Shown here piece by piece: positions 43,590 through 53,816 of a stretch of 64,000 bases of DNA; position 1 is the first letter of the stretch, and every line of letters starts with the position of its first letter. The position numbers and the translations under genes were made by a program. This DNA is from Gautieria morchelliformis. Taxonomy: Eukaryota; Basidiomycota; Agaricomycetes; Gomphales; Gomphaceae. The notes under the pieces are model-generated. The model saw only the letters and a list, made by a program, of their open reading frames with translations, ran no database searches and was not told the origin of the DNA. The stretch covers positions 1 to 64,000 of the forward strand of contig WHVA01000354.1 of the NCBI GenBank assembly GCA_015179125.1, written 5' to 3'.

Positions 43590-43600
43590 ATTTTCAGACT
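43590..43600 (+). promoter_or_regulatory. Primer-binding site of C (self-priming type)
   Basis: ATTTTCAGACT begins 2 nt after the LTR, the same spacing as in K, and pairs with the RNA 5' region. There is no tRNA-type TGG start. Confidence 0.75.
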
Positions 43601-43631
43601 GCTTACACCCTACGTATCCCTCTTTTTCACG

Positions 43632-44861
43632 ATGTCCATGATAACTCGTTCTCGCACCCTTCGGGGTATCTCAGGACAACGACGTTTCTCGGAAGCCCCC
43701 AATGACTCACCCCCGTCCCCAGGGATACCCCTCGCAGACCCCCCCGAGCCTAGTAACAAAGGCAAAGGTAGGGCTAACCCCGGTGATCCTTCAGGTGATC
43801 CAGGTGATGGCTCTGGAAGTTCTGACAACGATCAGGACCTCCCCAACCTACCACCCGAGGACCTCGGTGACCTCGAGGACAACGAGCTTATGCGTCGAGT
43901 GTTCATCAGACTCGCGAAACCTCGCGAGTCCGAAGCACGAGCCAAGGTCAAGGAACCGGATAGTTATGACGGTACTGACCAGGCCAAACTTCGCACCTTC
44001 TTCCTTCAATGCGTACTCAACTTCCGAGATCGCCCCACCGCTTTCAAGACTGGGGGCTCAAAGGTGCAGTATGCTATTTCTTACCTGTCCGGCTCAGCTC
44101 TACAGTATTTCGAACCGGCGATCCTCGGCGAAGTCCAACCCGAGCGAGATTGGCTCGAGGACTGGGACAGCTTCAAGGACCAGCTTGAGCTCAACTTCGG
44201 CCCATACGACAACGCTGCCCAAGCCGAGATTGACCTCGAGAAGATCGTTATGAAAGAGCACCACAAGGCCGCGTGATTCTTTATCGACTTCGCCCGAGCT
44301 TCAACTCGGACTCAGTGGAACGATGCGGCCCTCCGACACTTTGCCTACAAGGGCTTGGCCAAACGAATCAAGGACGACTTACTTCACTTCCCTCGATTCC
44401 GCAGCATCGCCGAGCTTAGGAACTTCGCGCTGGAATGCGACAGCCGTTACTGGGAGCGTAAGGAATACGACGCTATGATCAATGGTCGTAGCTCCCAGCC
44501 TGCACGCGCCGCTAATCAGTCCAGCAGCAATGCCACTAACAACAACCAGTCCTCCAGCGGTTCCAATAACAATAAGAACCACAACAAGACTAACAACAGC
44601 GGCAAGGGTTCCAACAACAACTCTTTGAACAACAAGAGCCAGCCCGACATTTCGAGCAAGCTCGGGAAGGATGGCAAACTACTTCCCGAGGAGCGCCAAC
44701 ATCGGGTCGACCAAGGCCTTTGTCTGCTTTGCGGCACCAGAGGCCACATTGTCAAGGACTGCCTGAAGAACAAGTCTACCAACGGTAGCGGTTCTAAAGG
44801 TCGGGCAGCGAAGACCCCTAACGAGGGGACTTCGGCCTCCATTACGGAGGTGAAAAAATAG
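43632..44861 (+). pseudogene. Gag of element C with one stop
   Basis: ATG at 43632 (MSMITRSRTLRG). Disordered Pro/Ser/Gly N-terminus, then gag core (PDSYDGTDQAKLRTFF, YFEPAILGEV, NFGPYDNAAQAEIDLEKI). An in-frame TGA at 44274-44276 stands where K has Lys (CGA-to-TGA fits). Then comes the Asn/Ser-rich linker and the zinc knuckle CLLCGTRGHIVKDC. It ends KK-TAG at 44859-44861 after six A. Confidence 0.85.
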
Positions 44862-47800
44862 GTAGCAACCTCGGAACCACATGATCCGAGGATTGCGGTA
44901 ACCTCACCCGTGTGCTCAGACTCAGCGCCGCTTCTCATTCATTGTCCAAAGAGCCTTAATGTAGATCTAACCTCGCCTTCGCTTCCCAACGTCGCTTTTG
45001 TTGCATTAGTTGACTGCGGGTCCTCAGATTGTTTTATTGAATCCAGATTTGTCCAGAAGTACTCTATGCCTGCTTATCCTGTCTCTCCGATACCCTTGAA
45101 ACTATTTGACGGTAGTACTAACACTACCATTACCCAAGCTCTAGACCTCTGCATTTGCTTTCCAACTGGCGAACAACAATGGGTTACCTTCTACGTAACC
45201 TCGCTCGACTCGAGTTGCTGGGTGGTACTTGGCCACAACTGGCTCACCTGCTACAATCCGTTGATTGACTGGGTATTGGGCAGTATTACTTTCAAGACCA
45301 TCGACCTAACAACGACTCCAGCGACCACGGCGACGTCAGCCCCCTCAGCTTCGGCTACGACTTCGACCTCGCCTCCGAAGTTGCAAGCACCCCTCGTTTC
45401 CCTAATCAATGCACCCGCTTTCATGCGCGCATCTAGATTGGAAGGGTCCGAAGTGTTTCAGCTCAATCTGGCTTCGCCTGAACTCCTCTCCAGAGGGGCA
45501 ACATCGGGAGAAAGCTCTTCCGAGCCTTCTGAGAACGTTAAGAAACATGTTCCCGAAGTATATCACGAATTTGCAGATGTGTTCAGCAAAGCACGCGCTG
45601 ACACTCTAGCTCCCCACCGACCCCACGATATCAAAATCAACCTCGAAGAAGGGACCTCGCCACCTATCAGTCCCATCTACTATCTCTCAGCTTCCGAACT
45701 CAAAGCACTTCGCGAGTTCATCGACGAGCATTTGAACATCGGTTTCATCCGACCTTCACGCTCGCCTCATGGTGCACCGGTATTGTTTGTTCGTAAAAAA
45801 GATGGCTCACTTCAGTTGTGTGTTGATGTCATGACGCGTTTATTCCTCATAACTCAGGTGCTCTGTCCTGACATTTCTCACCCCATTTCCGTGTTCGTTC
45901 CGATCGCTATTGTCATGTTCGGCAACCGATATTCGCTGATTCGCGCCCGCTACCACCGCCACGCCGTTAAAACGCATGACCAACGGTTTTGGACTGACTT
46001 GACAAGTCATCACTGGGTCTACTACCTCCGCTGTTCGACCCTCCTCTGATGGTGTTGATAAGTTGGATTTCCATGACCAGTGTATGTCCTACACCTTGGT
46101 ATCCCCATTTTCCCTTTCGCTACTCCTCCTCGGTATTCGCTCGGCTTCGCCCTCTGCCTCGACCTTCCCTCCACTAGTCCACCTCTGTTCGCCCTTCCTT
46201 GCATTTCGCCAAATGGCTAGTCGCTGCTCGCATCATTCGCCAGCAGGTACACCATCAAATACGATCGATGCCATTCACCCGGCATGATGGTTCATCATTA
46301 ACCCCATCGTCTTCTTAATCCAACCCCATTAGGCGTTTGTATGGTCAAAATGTGTTCGCAGGGCATCCCTTCCATAGGTCGTGCGGAATCGACCCAGTAG
46401 ACCAAGAGTCCGTGCAGGGTAGCATGTATGGGGGTCCCAAGACATGGTTTTGTCCATAAGTGCCTTCGCCACCTTTACTCTCCGTCATTTCATGTTCCCC
46501 CTCTCCTCGCATTCTATTGTATGTTTATTTCATCTATGCTGTATCATGACTGTGCGCCCCTATCCAACCCTGACTTGTGACGGCCTCTTTCCTATTCGCT
46601 GATACCGTACGAGCATTTGATATAAGTAGTTTACATTCGCATGTATATTCCCTAGGTCAATTATCATACGTTGTCAATCTTGTGCAAACTTCACCTCGCT
46701 GTGATCATCGTCTTGGGCCTTTCCTTGAAGATTTCTATCTTCGACCAGCCAAGGACATAGGCACCACTGGTGAGTTCTCATACTTCATCTTCGTTACCCT
46801 AGCCTTTGAACTACCTTCTGTGCTGTTGGCGAAGGGCTCCTAAGGAGCACCTTCGCCAGCGAAGGGACTGTCGAAACTTAGACAGCCCTTCCGCAATATC
46901 TTGCACGTTGTGTCGTCAAGTGTTGCGAGCTGTTTTGCTACGACTGTAGACAGGGCGAGCCCCGTTCGGGCAACCCCTTTGTTTCGTGAACATTTATCGG
47001 TTCACTTATTCGCCTAACGGCATATCTCTTCGCACAAGTTATTCGGGCATTCGCTGTGTTCACTAATACACGATATTAACGCCTAAAAACCAATCTTGAC
47101 AGTCGACTTCCGAGGTTTAAACAAGATCTCGAAAAAAGATCGGTATCCATTGCCATTGATTGCTGACTTACTTGATGCTCCAAAGAATCCTCGTATCTAT
47201 ACGAAGATAGACCTTCGTCATGCTTACCACCTCGTATGGGTGGCCGAGGGTGACGAATGGAAAACCGCCTTCAGGACTCGCTATGGGTCTTTTGAATGGT
47301 TGGTTATGCCATTTGGTCTCACTAACGGCCCTGCTGCTTTCCAGAGATTCATGAATGAGATTTTCGCCGACCTTTTGGACATTTGTGTGGTGGTATACTT
47401 GGATGACATTCTAATCTACTCCAGTGACCCCTCCAAACATGTTGAACATGTCAAGGAAGTCTTGCAACGACTGCGACTCAACAACCTCTTCGCCAAAGAA
47501 GACAAATGCGAGTTTCATCGCGACTCGGTTGAATTCCTCGGCTACATACTCTCTCCCAAGGGCCTCACTATGGCGGATGACAAGGTAAAGGTCATTCAAG
47601 ACTGGCCCGAACCTCGCAAAGTTCGCGACATCCAATCCTTCCTCGGCTTCGCCAACTTCTATCGACGTTTCATTCACAACTACTCTGACATCACCATTCC
47701 TCTCACCCGACTCACCCGCAAGGGTACCCCTTGGAACTTTTCCGAGGATTGTCGACAGGCCTTCAACCTGTTGAAGAGGGCGTTCACTACCGCCCCTATC

Positions 47801-49816
47801 CTTACCCACTGGATTCCTGACCTTCCGCTAATCGTAGAAACTGATGCTTCAGATTATGCCTTAGCGGCAATCTTATCACTGCGAACCTCGGAAGGCGAAC
47901 TTCATCCCGTCGCTTTCCACTCCCGCACATTCACCTCTACCGAGCTCAACTACGATGTTCACGACAAGGAGCTCCTCGCCATTTTTGAAGCCTTTCAACG
48001 CTGGCGACACTACCTAGAGGGCTCTGGCGACCCTGTCGACCTTATCACCGACCACAAGAACCTTGAATACTGTTCAACAACGAAGCTCTTGACCCGTCGA
48101 CAAGCTCGGTGGTCAGAATACCTTTCCCAGTTCAACCTCGCCATACGCTTCTGACCTGGTCGCCTCGGAACGAAGCCTGACTCTCTCACTAGATGATGGG
48201 ACGTCTACCTTAAAGAGGGGAATAGCGACTATGCCACCATAAACCCACAGAACCTACGGCCAGTGTTTACTCAACACCAGCTGGCATCGTCCCTTAGAGC
48301 TACTAATCTCACTCCCGTCGTACTCTGAGCCGCTTCACTGCTTGATACCGAGCAGATCCGAGCAGACATACTAGCAAACTTCCCCTCGGACCCCATAGCC
48401 AAGTCGCACCTCGGCTTGGTTAATGACCCGAGGTGGACCACAGACCCCGAGGGTTTTCTCAAGCTCGACAACCTAACCTATGTTCCAGTGGCCCAAGACC
48501 TTCGACTTCGCATCCTGCAATACAAGCACGACCACATTCTCTTGGGACACTTCGGGGTCAATAAGACCTTTGAGCTGATCCGACGAGATTACACTTGGCC
48601 AGGGATTAGATCCTTTGTCAAGGAATATTGCAAAACATGCACCACTTGTATGCGAAGCAAGCCGCAATGTCACAAACCCTATGGTCTCCTCAAACAACTT
48701 CCCGTTCCCGAGAAGCCTTGGAATTCCATCTCTATGGATTTCATTGAGCAGCTTCCCCCTTCATCCGAGTTCACCTCCATCCTAGTGATTGTTGACCGCT
48801 TCACTAAGCAGGTTATCTTCATTCCAACCACAGACAAGATAACCTCGCAAGAGCTCGCTCATCTCTTCGTGCTTCATGTCTTTTCCAAGCATGGAGTCCC
48901 CTCGCACATCACCTCGGACAGGGGTTCCGAGTTCGTCTCGCACTTCTGGCGTTCCCTAGGGAAAGCCTTGGACATGCGGTTGCATTTCACCTCGGGATAT
49001 CATCCCGAGGGTGACGGTCAAACCGAGCGTGCTAACCAGACCTTGGAACAGTACCTCAGGATATATTTCAGCTATCAGCAGTCCAATTGGGCTTCGCTCC
49101 TTCCCCTAGCCGAGTTCGCCTACAACAATGTGCCTAGCGCAACCACCGGCATCTCCCCATTCTTTGCTAATAAAGGTTACCATCCGAACCTCGCAGTTCA
49201 CCCCGAGCGCAACCTCGCCTCGGCACGAGCCCGAGACTTCGTGGTTGACCTGGACGAGCTTCACCAAGAACTTCGCCGCGCCATCCTCGAGGCTCAGAAA
49301 ACCTACCAAGCCTCGGCCGATGTTCGCCGCAAGCCTGCTCCTGATTTCCAAGTAGGATCCCTCGCCTTTGTAAAGGCACAGTACTTCCGAACAACTCGGC
49401 CTACCAAGAAGCTCGCCGAGAAGTTCTTGGGTCCTTTTGAGATCATTTCCTGAGCAGGTACTCACTCCTTCACCCTTCGACTCCCAGAACACATGCATTC
49501 AGTCCATCCAGTATTCCACGTATCTATGCTCGAACCAGCCTCGCCCAACACCATCCCGAACTGAGTTCAGCCGCCTCCGCCCCCAGTCGTTATCGACGGC
49601 GAACCCGAGTTCGAGGTTTCCGAAATCCTCGACTCGAAGATCAATAATAGACGCAAGAGCTGCAAATTACTCTATCTTGTTAGGTGGACTGGTTACGAAG
49701 GTACCGACGAAGAAACCTCGTGGATCCTCGCTTCCGAGCTTGATCATGCCTCGGAGCTGGTCACTGACTTCCACGAGTCTTATCCGGGCAAGCCGGGACC
49801 TTTGACTGCTCTATGA
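44862..49816 (+). pseudogene. Pol of element C, interrupted by LTR D and five TGA codons
   Basis: In frame with gag after TAG. Protease ALVDCGSSD (about 45005), RT start to CVD at 45826, LTR D, then VDFRGLNKISK, MPFGLTNGPAAF, YLDD (about 47398), RNase H ETDASDYAL, zinc domain (HDHILLGHFG...CTTC), core SMDFIEQLP, SDRGSEF, HPEGDGQTE and a chromodomain (FEVSEILDS, YLVRWTGYEG) to the stop at 49814-49816. In-frame TGA codons at about 48152, 48193, 48326, 49451 and 49562 stand where K has Arg or Lys. The element cannot make its own enzymes. Confidence 0.92.
45827..47101 (+). repeat. Solo LTR, family D, TSD gttga/gtcga
   Basis: 1275 bp, TGTCATGACGCG to AATCTTGACA, flanked by gttga (45822-45826) and gtcga (47102-47106), one mismatch. 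It splits the RT gene of element C exactly within VDFRGLN. It is the reference copy for family D. About 16 TTCGC/GCGAA motifs. Confidence 0.92.
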
Positions 49817-50118
49817 CCGTTTCCTTGTTTAACCCCCATGAACCCAGTAGCTGGATAACAAAATCCCCTCACAACCGAACAACAAAAAAAATCGATAAAT
49901 CCAAGAAATTCCATTATTCTCTTAGTAGTTACTCCACCATCCTCATATCCTCTCCCTCCCTCTCCTCGCTACCCTCCCTGACTCCTCCTCATTACTACTG
50001 CTACTTCGCTCCACCAGACCCCCATGTCCTCCATACTCTGCCAAGTCCCTCGCCCCCTGCATCTGCTTCAAAAAATTTCGCCTCCTCCTTATCCTCATAA
50101 ACTCCACATCCGCCTGAT

Positions 50119-51105
50119 TCATCCTATCGTTCCCGCCCTAAACTCCCCCAACAACTCACACACCCTTTCTCCAACCTCGCCAACCTTCTGTCCCACATCC
50201 CTTACCGCCGCTATCAATTCCCTCATCTCTGCACTTCGCTCCGACCTTTTTGTCTTCTTGTCCTTCTTAGCCCTCCAACCTCCCACCTCGGTTTCCTTCC
50301 CCTCACTCTGCCTCGCTTCCCCGACCTCTGTCTCCTCACTCTGCCTCGCTCCCCCAGTCTCCTTACCCTTCTCCTCGCTCAACCTCGCTTCCATCCGCTC
50401 CACCCTCGTCTCGAGGTTCCTCTCGACCCAATTGCTCGAGTCGTCGTCCTCTGCAACTTCGTCCCGAACCTTGGCCTCTTTCCTCAGCCTCGGTCCATCC
50501 TCGGCATCCGAGCTCCTCGCTCGCTTCTTGCCCATGGCACTCGCTTGACCTTTTCCTGGGGTCGCCTTGCTGCGATGACCTTGGGCTATACTACAGCCCA
50601 AGGAGCGTGTCCTGCACCACACGCAGGCGCCCTGGTCGGTGAGGCTGAAGTCAAGACTAACGGCCCGAAGGCACGTATAGTCGCGCTCTTCGCAGCGCGC
50701 GCACCTTGCCTCAGCCTTGGTCGCGAGTTGCCACTCACGAGGTCCCCCGTCGGCGAGCTTGTACCCGTATAGGGACAAGTCGGTCGGGTGGTAGGAGAAT
50801 AACATTCGCTTGTACTACTCAAGTCAGCGAACAGCAAAAAACGATACTACTCAACGACTCACCTTTTTGCCATTCGGCCCTTCCTGCCACGGCTGCCGCA
50901 TGTCGATGGCCCCCGTGTCATCAATTGGCAATGTGCCAACCTCGGGTCGATCCTCGGGCATAATCTCGCCCGAGGCTCCGTTCTCCTCAGACAGCAATGT
51001 CTGGTCGAACACGTTGTTCGCGCTGTTCTCGTCGACGGCTGAGTTGAAGAGGGGTTGCGGGCGCACCATATTCGTTGGCACTTGGGTTCGCTGCCTCCTA
51101 CCCAC
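50119..51105 (-). CDS. Antisense zinc-cluster protein of element C, intact
   Basis: Minus strand, opposite to gag-pol. Exon 1 is 51105-50863 (81 codons, MGRRQRTQVPTNM), the intron 50862-50815 (48 bp, GTGAGT...GAGTAG), and exon 2 50814-50119. The 313-residue protein has no stop. Exon 1 is acidic and probably disordered. Exon 2 starts YKRMLFSYHPTDLSLYGYKL, then CARC, DYTC, GACVWC and SLGC, i.e. CX2CX6CX15CX2CX6C. A basic patch (GKKRARSS) and a long Glu/Lys-rich coiled coil ending ELLGEFRAGTIG follow. The order (pol chromodomain, about 300-bp gap, convergent antisense gene, purine tract, LTR) matches K. The first loop after the second Cys pair is longer than in classical Zn2Cys6 proteins, so zinc binding is likely but DNA binding is inferred. 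Confidence 0.8.
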
Positions 51106-51228
51106 CCTTTTATCTAACCTCGGCTACGATTTAAGCTTCGCCTTTCCGGCTACTTAACATCGGGCCGGGATCTAGATTCGAGGATAGGCGAACCTTGTTC
51201 ACATTACGGCCTCGAGGGTCTCGGCCAT

Positions 51229-51241
51229 AAGGGGAGGATAC
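51229..51241 (+). promoter_or_regulatory. Polypurine tract of element C
   Basis: AAGGGGAGGATAC directly before the 3' LTR. Confidence 0.75.
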
Positions 51242-51796
51242 TGTAAGGACCCGGCCTTTGGGCGGTTACTTACCGGTAAAACCTTCTTCCGAGCCCGAGC
51301 CTTGTGATATTCGTGCCGGAGTACATATGATCCTTATCCGCACCCGAGCCCGAGCTTGAGCTCATATCCGACCTTGATCCCATGACCATATTCCCTTAGT
51401 TACTGATTCCGCTCCATCACGCATCATTCGTATATTACCTCGCCCTGACCTCCGCCTCCTGACCTCGCCCTGACCTCCACTAATATGTTCGCCCCTGACC
51501 CGTACCCTCGTTCTTATATAACCCCCTTGTATGCATTCCTACTCCTTAGTCTGAAAATCAACTATCGTATCCCTTCGATCCCTAGCTAGTTTCTAAGCCT
51601 CGCCTCTTAAGCCAAACCTCGCCTCTGATTCGTTTGCCTCCGAAGTTGGGACTCGTGCGTAGGGTCGGCGCAGCACATAAGCTGAAGCCAAGTCCCTCTC
51701 CGACTTCCCCATCCAAACCTCGCCCCGTAACCTCGGACCTTGCCTCGGGTTTCGTTCCCGACCTCGGCCAACCTTACGACGGATCGTATCGTAACA
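51242..51796 (+). repeat. 3' LTR of element C
   Basis: 555 bp, TGTAAGGACCCGG to ATCGTAACA; the self-primer sequence recurs at 51548-51558. Confidence 0.93.
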
Positions 51797-51825
51797 CCGA
51801 CCAAGTTCGACTTGCCTTACCAACA

Positions 51826-53508
51826 ATGGGAAATAACAAAAATAAAAGACAGCCCACCAAGTCAACACGAGCAATGAAAAAGGTCAAAGAACCTCCAGAG
51901 GAACTGTCACCTGACATAGCGGGAATTCAGGGCAAAGGTCGGTTTATATATAATGATGCTATTTCAAGCTCACCAGTTATTTAGAATCTGTTCAAACTAC
52001 TAGCACTTTTCGACTGAAACATCAGGCGGCAAAAAAAGTAACTTTTGAAGACTTAGAATCTGAGTCAGGGTCTTCATATGAGGAAGAGACCCAGCCGGCT
52101 CAAAGTGCATCCGAGTCCGAAGCCGAGTCCAACGACCCTAATTGAGACTCAGAGTCTGAAGAGTTAGTAGAGGTGGCAGTTCCCAAACAGGTAAAGGATA
52201 TTGATGAACCTGGTATGCCATCATATTTTTCATTTATAATTTGATGCTCATTTCACGGCCTAGTAATTATCTTGCGTGTTCCGGACGGCACTGAAGGCGA
52301 AGGGTTTGTTGAGCGTGTGAAGCTTCCTGCCAATGTCAGTTACAAGAAGGTCGAGGAACATATCTTCAAAGCGATAGGGTGCTATCAAATAGTGAAAAAG
52401 ATGCCGCACCTAGCTTACCGGCTCAAAGGTGTGTGAGATAAACACCTTTCGAAACTGGCAAAAGAAGAGGACTGGGACAACCTCAAGGATGATGTGAAGG
52501 GCGCTCAGGCAAGGAAGAAAAAGGGCGATGCCAGTGGCGTGGAAGTAGACATCGTTCTGGATGAAAGTGTACGTGTGCGTGTGACTTCGCATGGCAGCCG
52601 CATCTGATATTATAAGAATTATAGTACATCGCATCGCTTCGCCATACACTTTCCAGGAAAAGGGACAAAACTGTGACAAATGCAGCTGGCAGGGGCAAAA
52701 AGAAGAAAGCTCGTATTCAGGACTTGAACGCCGATTCTGACACTGAAGGATCTGAGATCGAAGAGCATGGCCTACCAACAAAACGGGAAAGGGATTTCAT
52801 GGAGGCGTTGAAGGCAGAGTATTCAAACTGTGGCAAACCGGCATGTGCTTCAAAAGTCTGCAAACTGAATAAGAACAGAGAGCACACGCATTTATCATGG
52901 TGCCAACTCCAGTCCTGGGTAACAGCCTTGGTGAGTACAACCTTTGCATTTATATGTATTACTCGCTGCTAATAATGCGAATTTAGGTTGCTAACATTCA
53001 CGGGGTCACTCTGAAAGTTCCTCCAAACAACACTCACTTCGAAGATTTCCATTATCGCAAAGACTCCATTCAAAAAGAGAAGACCGATGAAGGGTCAACG
53101 GCGAATCTGCCCAGCACTGCATTGGGTCTTCAAGGATCAATTCCTATGATGATGTTCCCACCAATTGACTATCGAATGTTTGCTCAGAACATGGTCCTGA
53201 ACCACCCTGTTACTCCAGTCAATCCTGACAAGAGACCGGAACAGTTGACCCCTGCGACTCCCAGTGACATCGCTTACCCAAGCATCGAAGAGTTTCTTGA
53301 CGATGTCCGTAATTGGCCTGAGGCTAGGGGGCGGAACATTGACGAATTCAAAGGTAAATTTGAAGCAAACAACGTTTACTTCCTAAATGAACTGAAGGAG
53401 GTGACGGCTGATGTGCTCATGGCCAACATCGGGATGTCATGGGGTGACGCGAATTTCATCAAAGGAGCGGCTAGAAAGGCTATAAGGAAGCTTTCTAAGA
53501 AGGTGTGA
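51826..53508 (+). pseudogene. Hypothetical protein with C-terminal SAM-like domain, copy 2
   Basis: Same gene as at 1782-3464; start ATG at 51826, C-terminal SAM-like segment (YPSIEEFLDDVRNWPEARGR onward) to the stop at 53508. It keeps the early Arg codon lost in copy 1 but has its own CGA-to-TGA stops (about 52144 and 52434) and shares the frameshift near 51980. Its upstream leader was separated from its old neighbour by element C. Confidence 0.5.
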
Positions 53509-53816
53509 GAGGGAGGGAGGCAAGCAGAATTATGCCAGTAGGACACAATAATTAGATTTACGATATACATCAAAAAGAACAATTTAGAGAATTATGGATA
53601 TTTGAGATTGGTGGCCTTAGTACCGTCTGAGGCAGCGCACGGCACATTATTGGTATTTAACCTTGAGGCCACTACCACCAACACACCGCAAGAATGTAGA
53701 TGGTTCACTTGTCATGTGACTTGTCTGCATGTTGACAACAGCTCTGCCTCTCAGACTTGCACAACATAGTTCTTTACTTGTTGTCTGCCTCTAATTCTCG
53801 ATATTTGTTATTCCAG

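Larger units (their letters stand above)
43026..51796 (+). mobile_element. Full-length Ty3/gypsy chromovirus C, TSD ccgac
   Basis: 8771 bp between ccgac duplications (43021-43025, 51797-51801). LTRs of 562 and 555 bp differ by about 12 substitutions and a 6-bp indel, so it is older than K. The order is as in K: LTR, self-primer-type PBS, gag, TAG, pol, antisense zinc-cluster gene, purine tract, LTR. A solo LTR D interrupts pol. CCTCG is strongly over-represented. Confidence 0.95.

Noticed and set aside
50024..50548. 174-codon plus-strand ORF after C pol
   Set aside because: Shadow of the antisense coiled-coil gene; Ser/Leu/Pro-rich and without start context.
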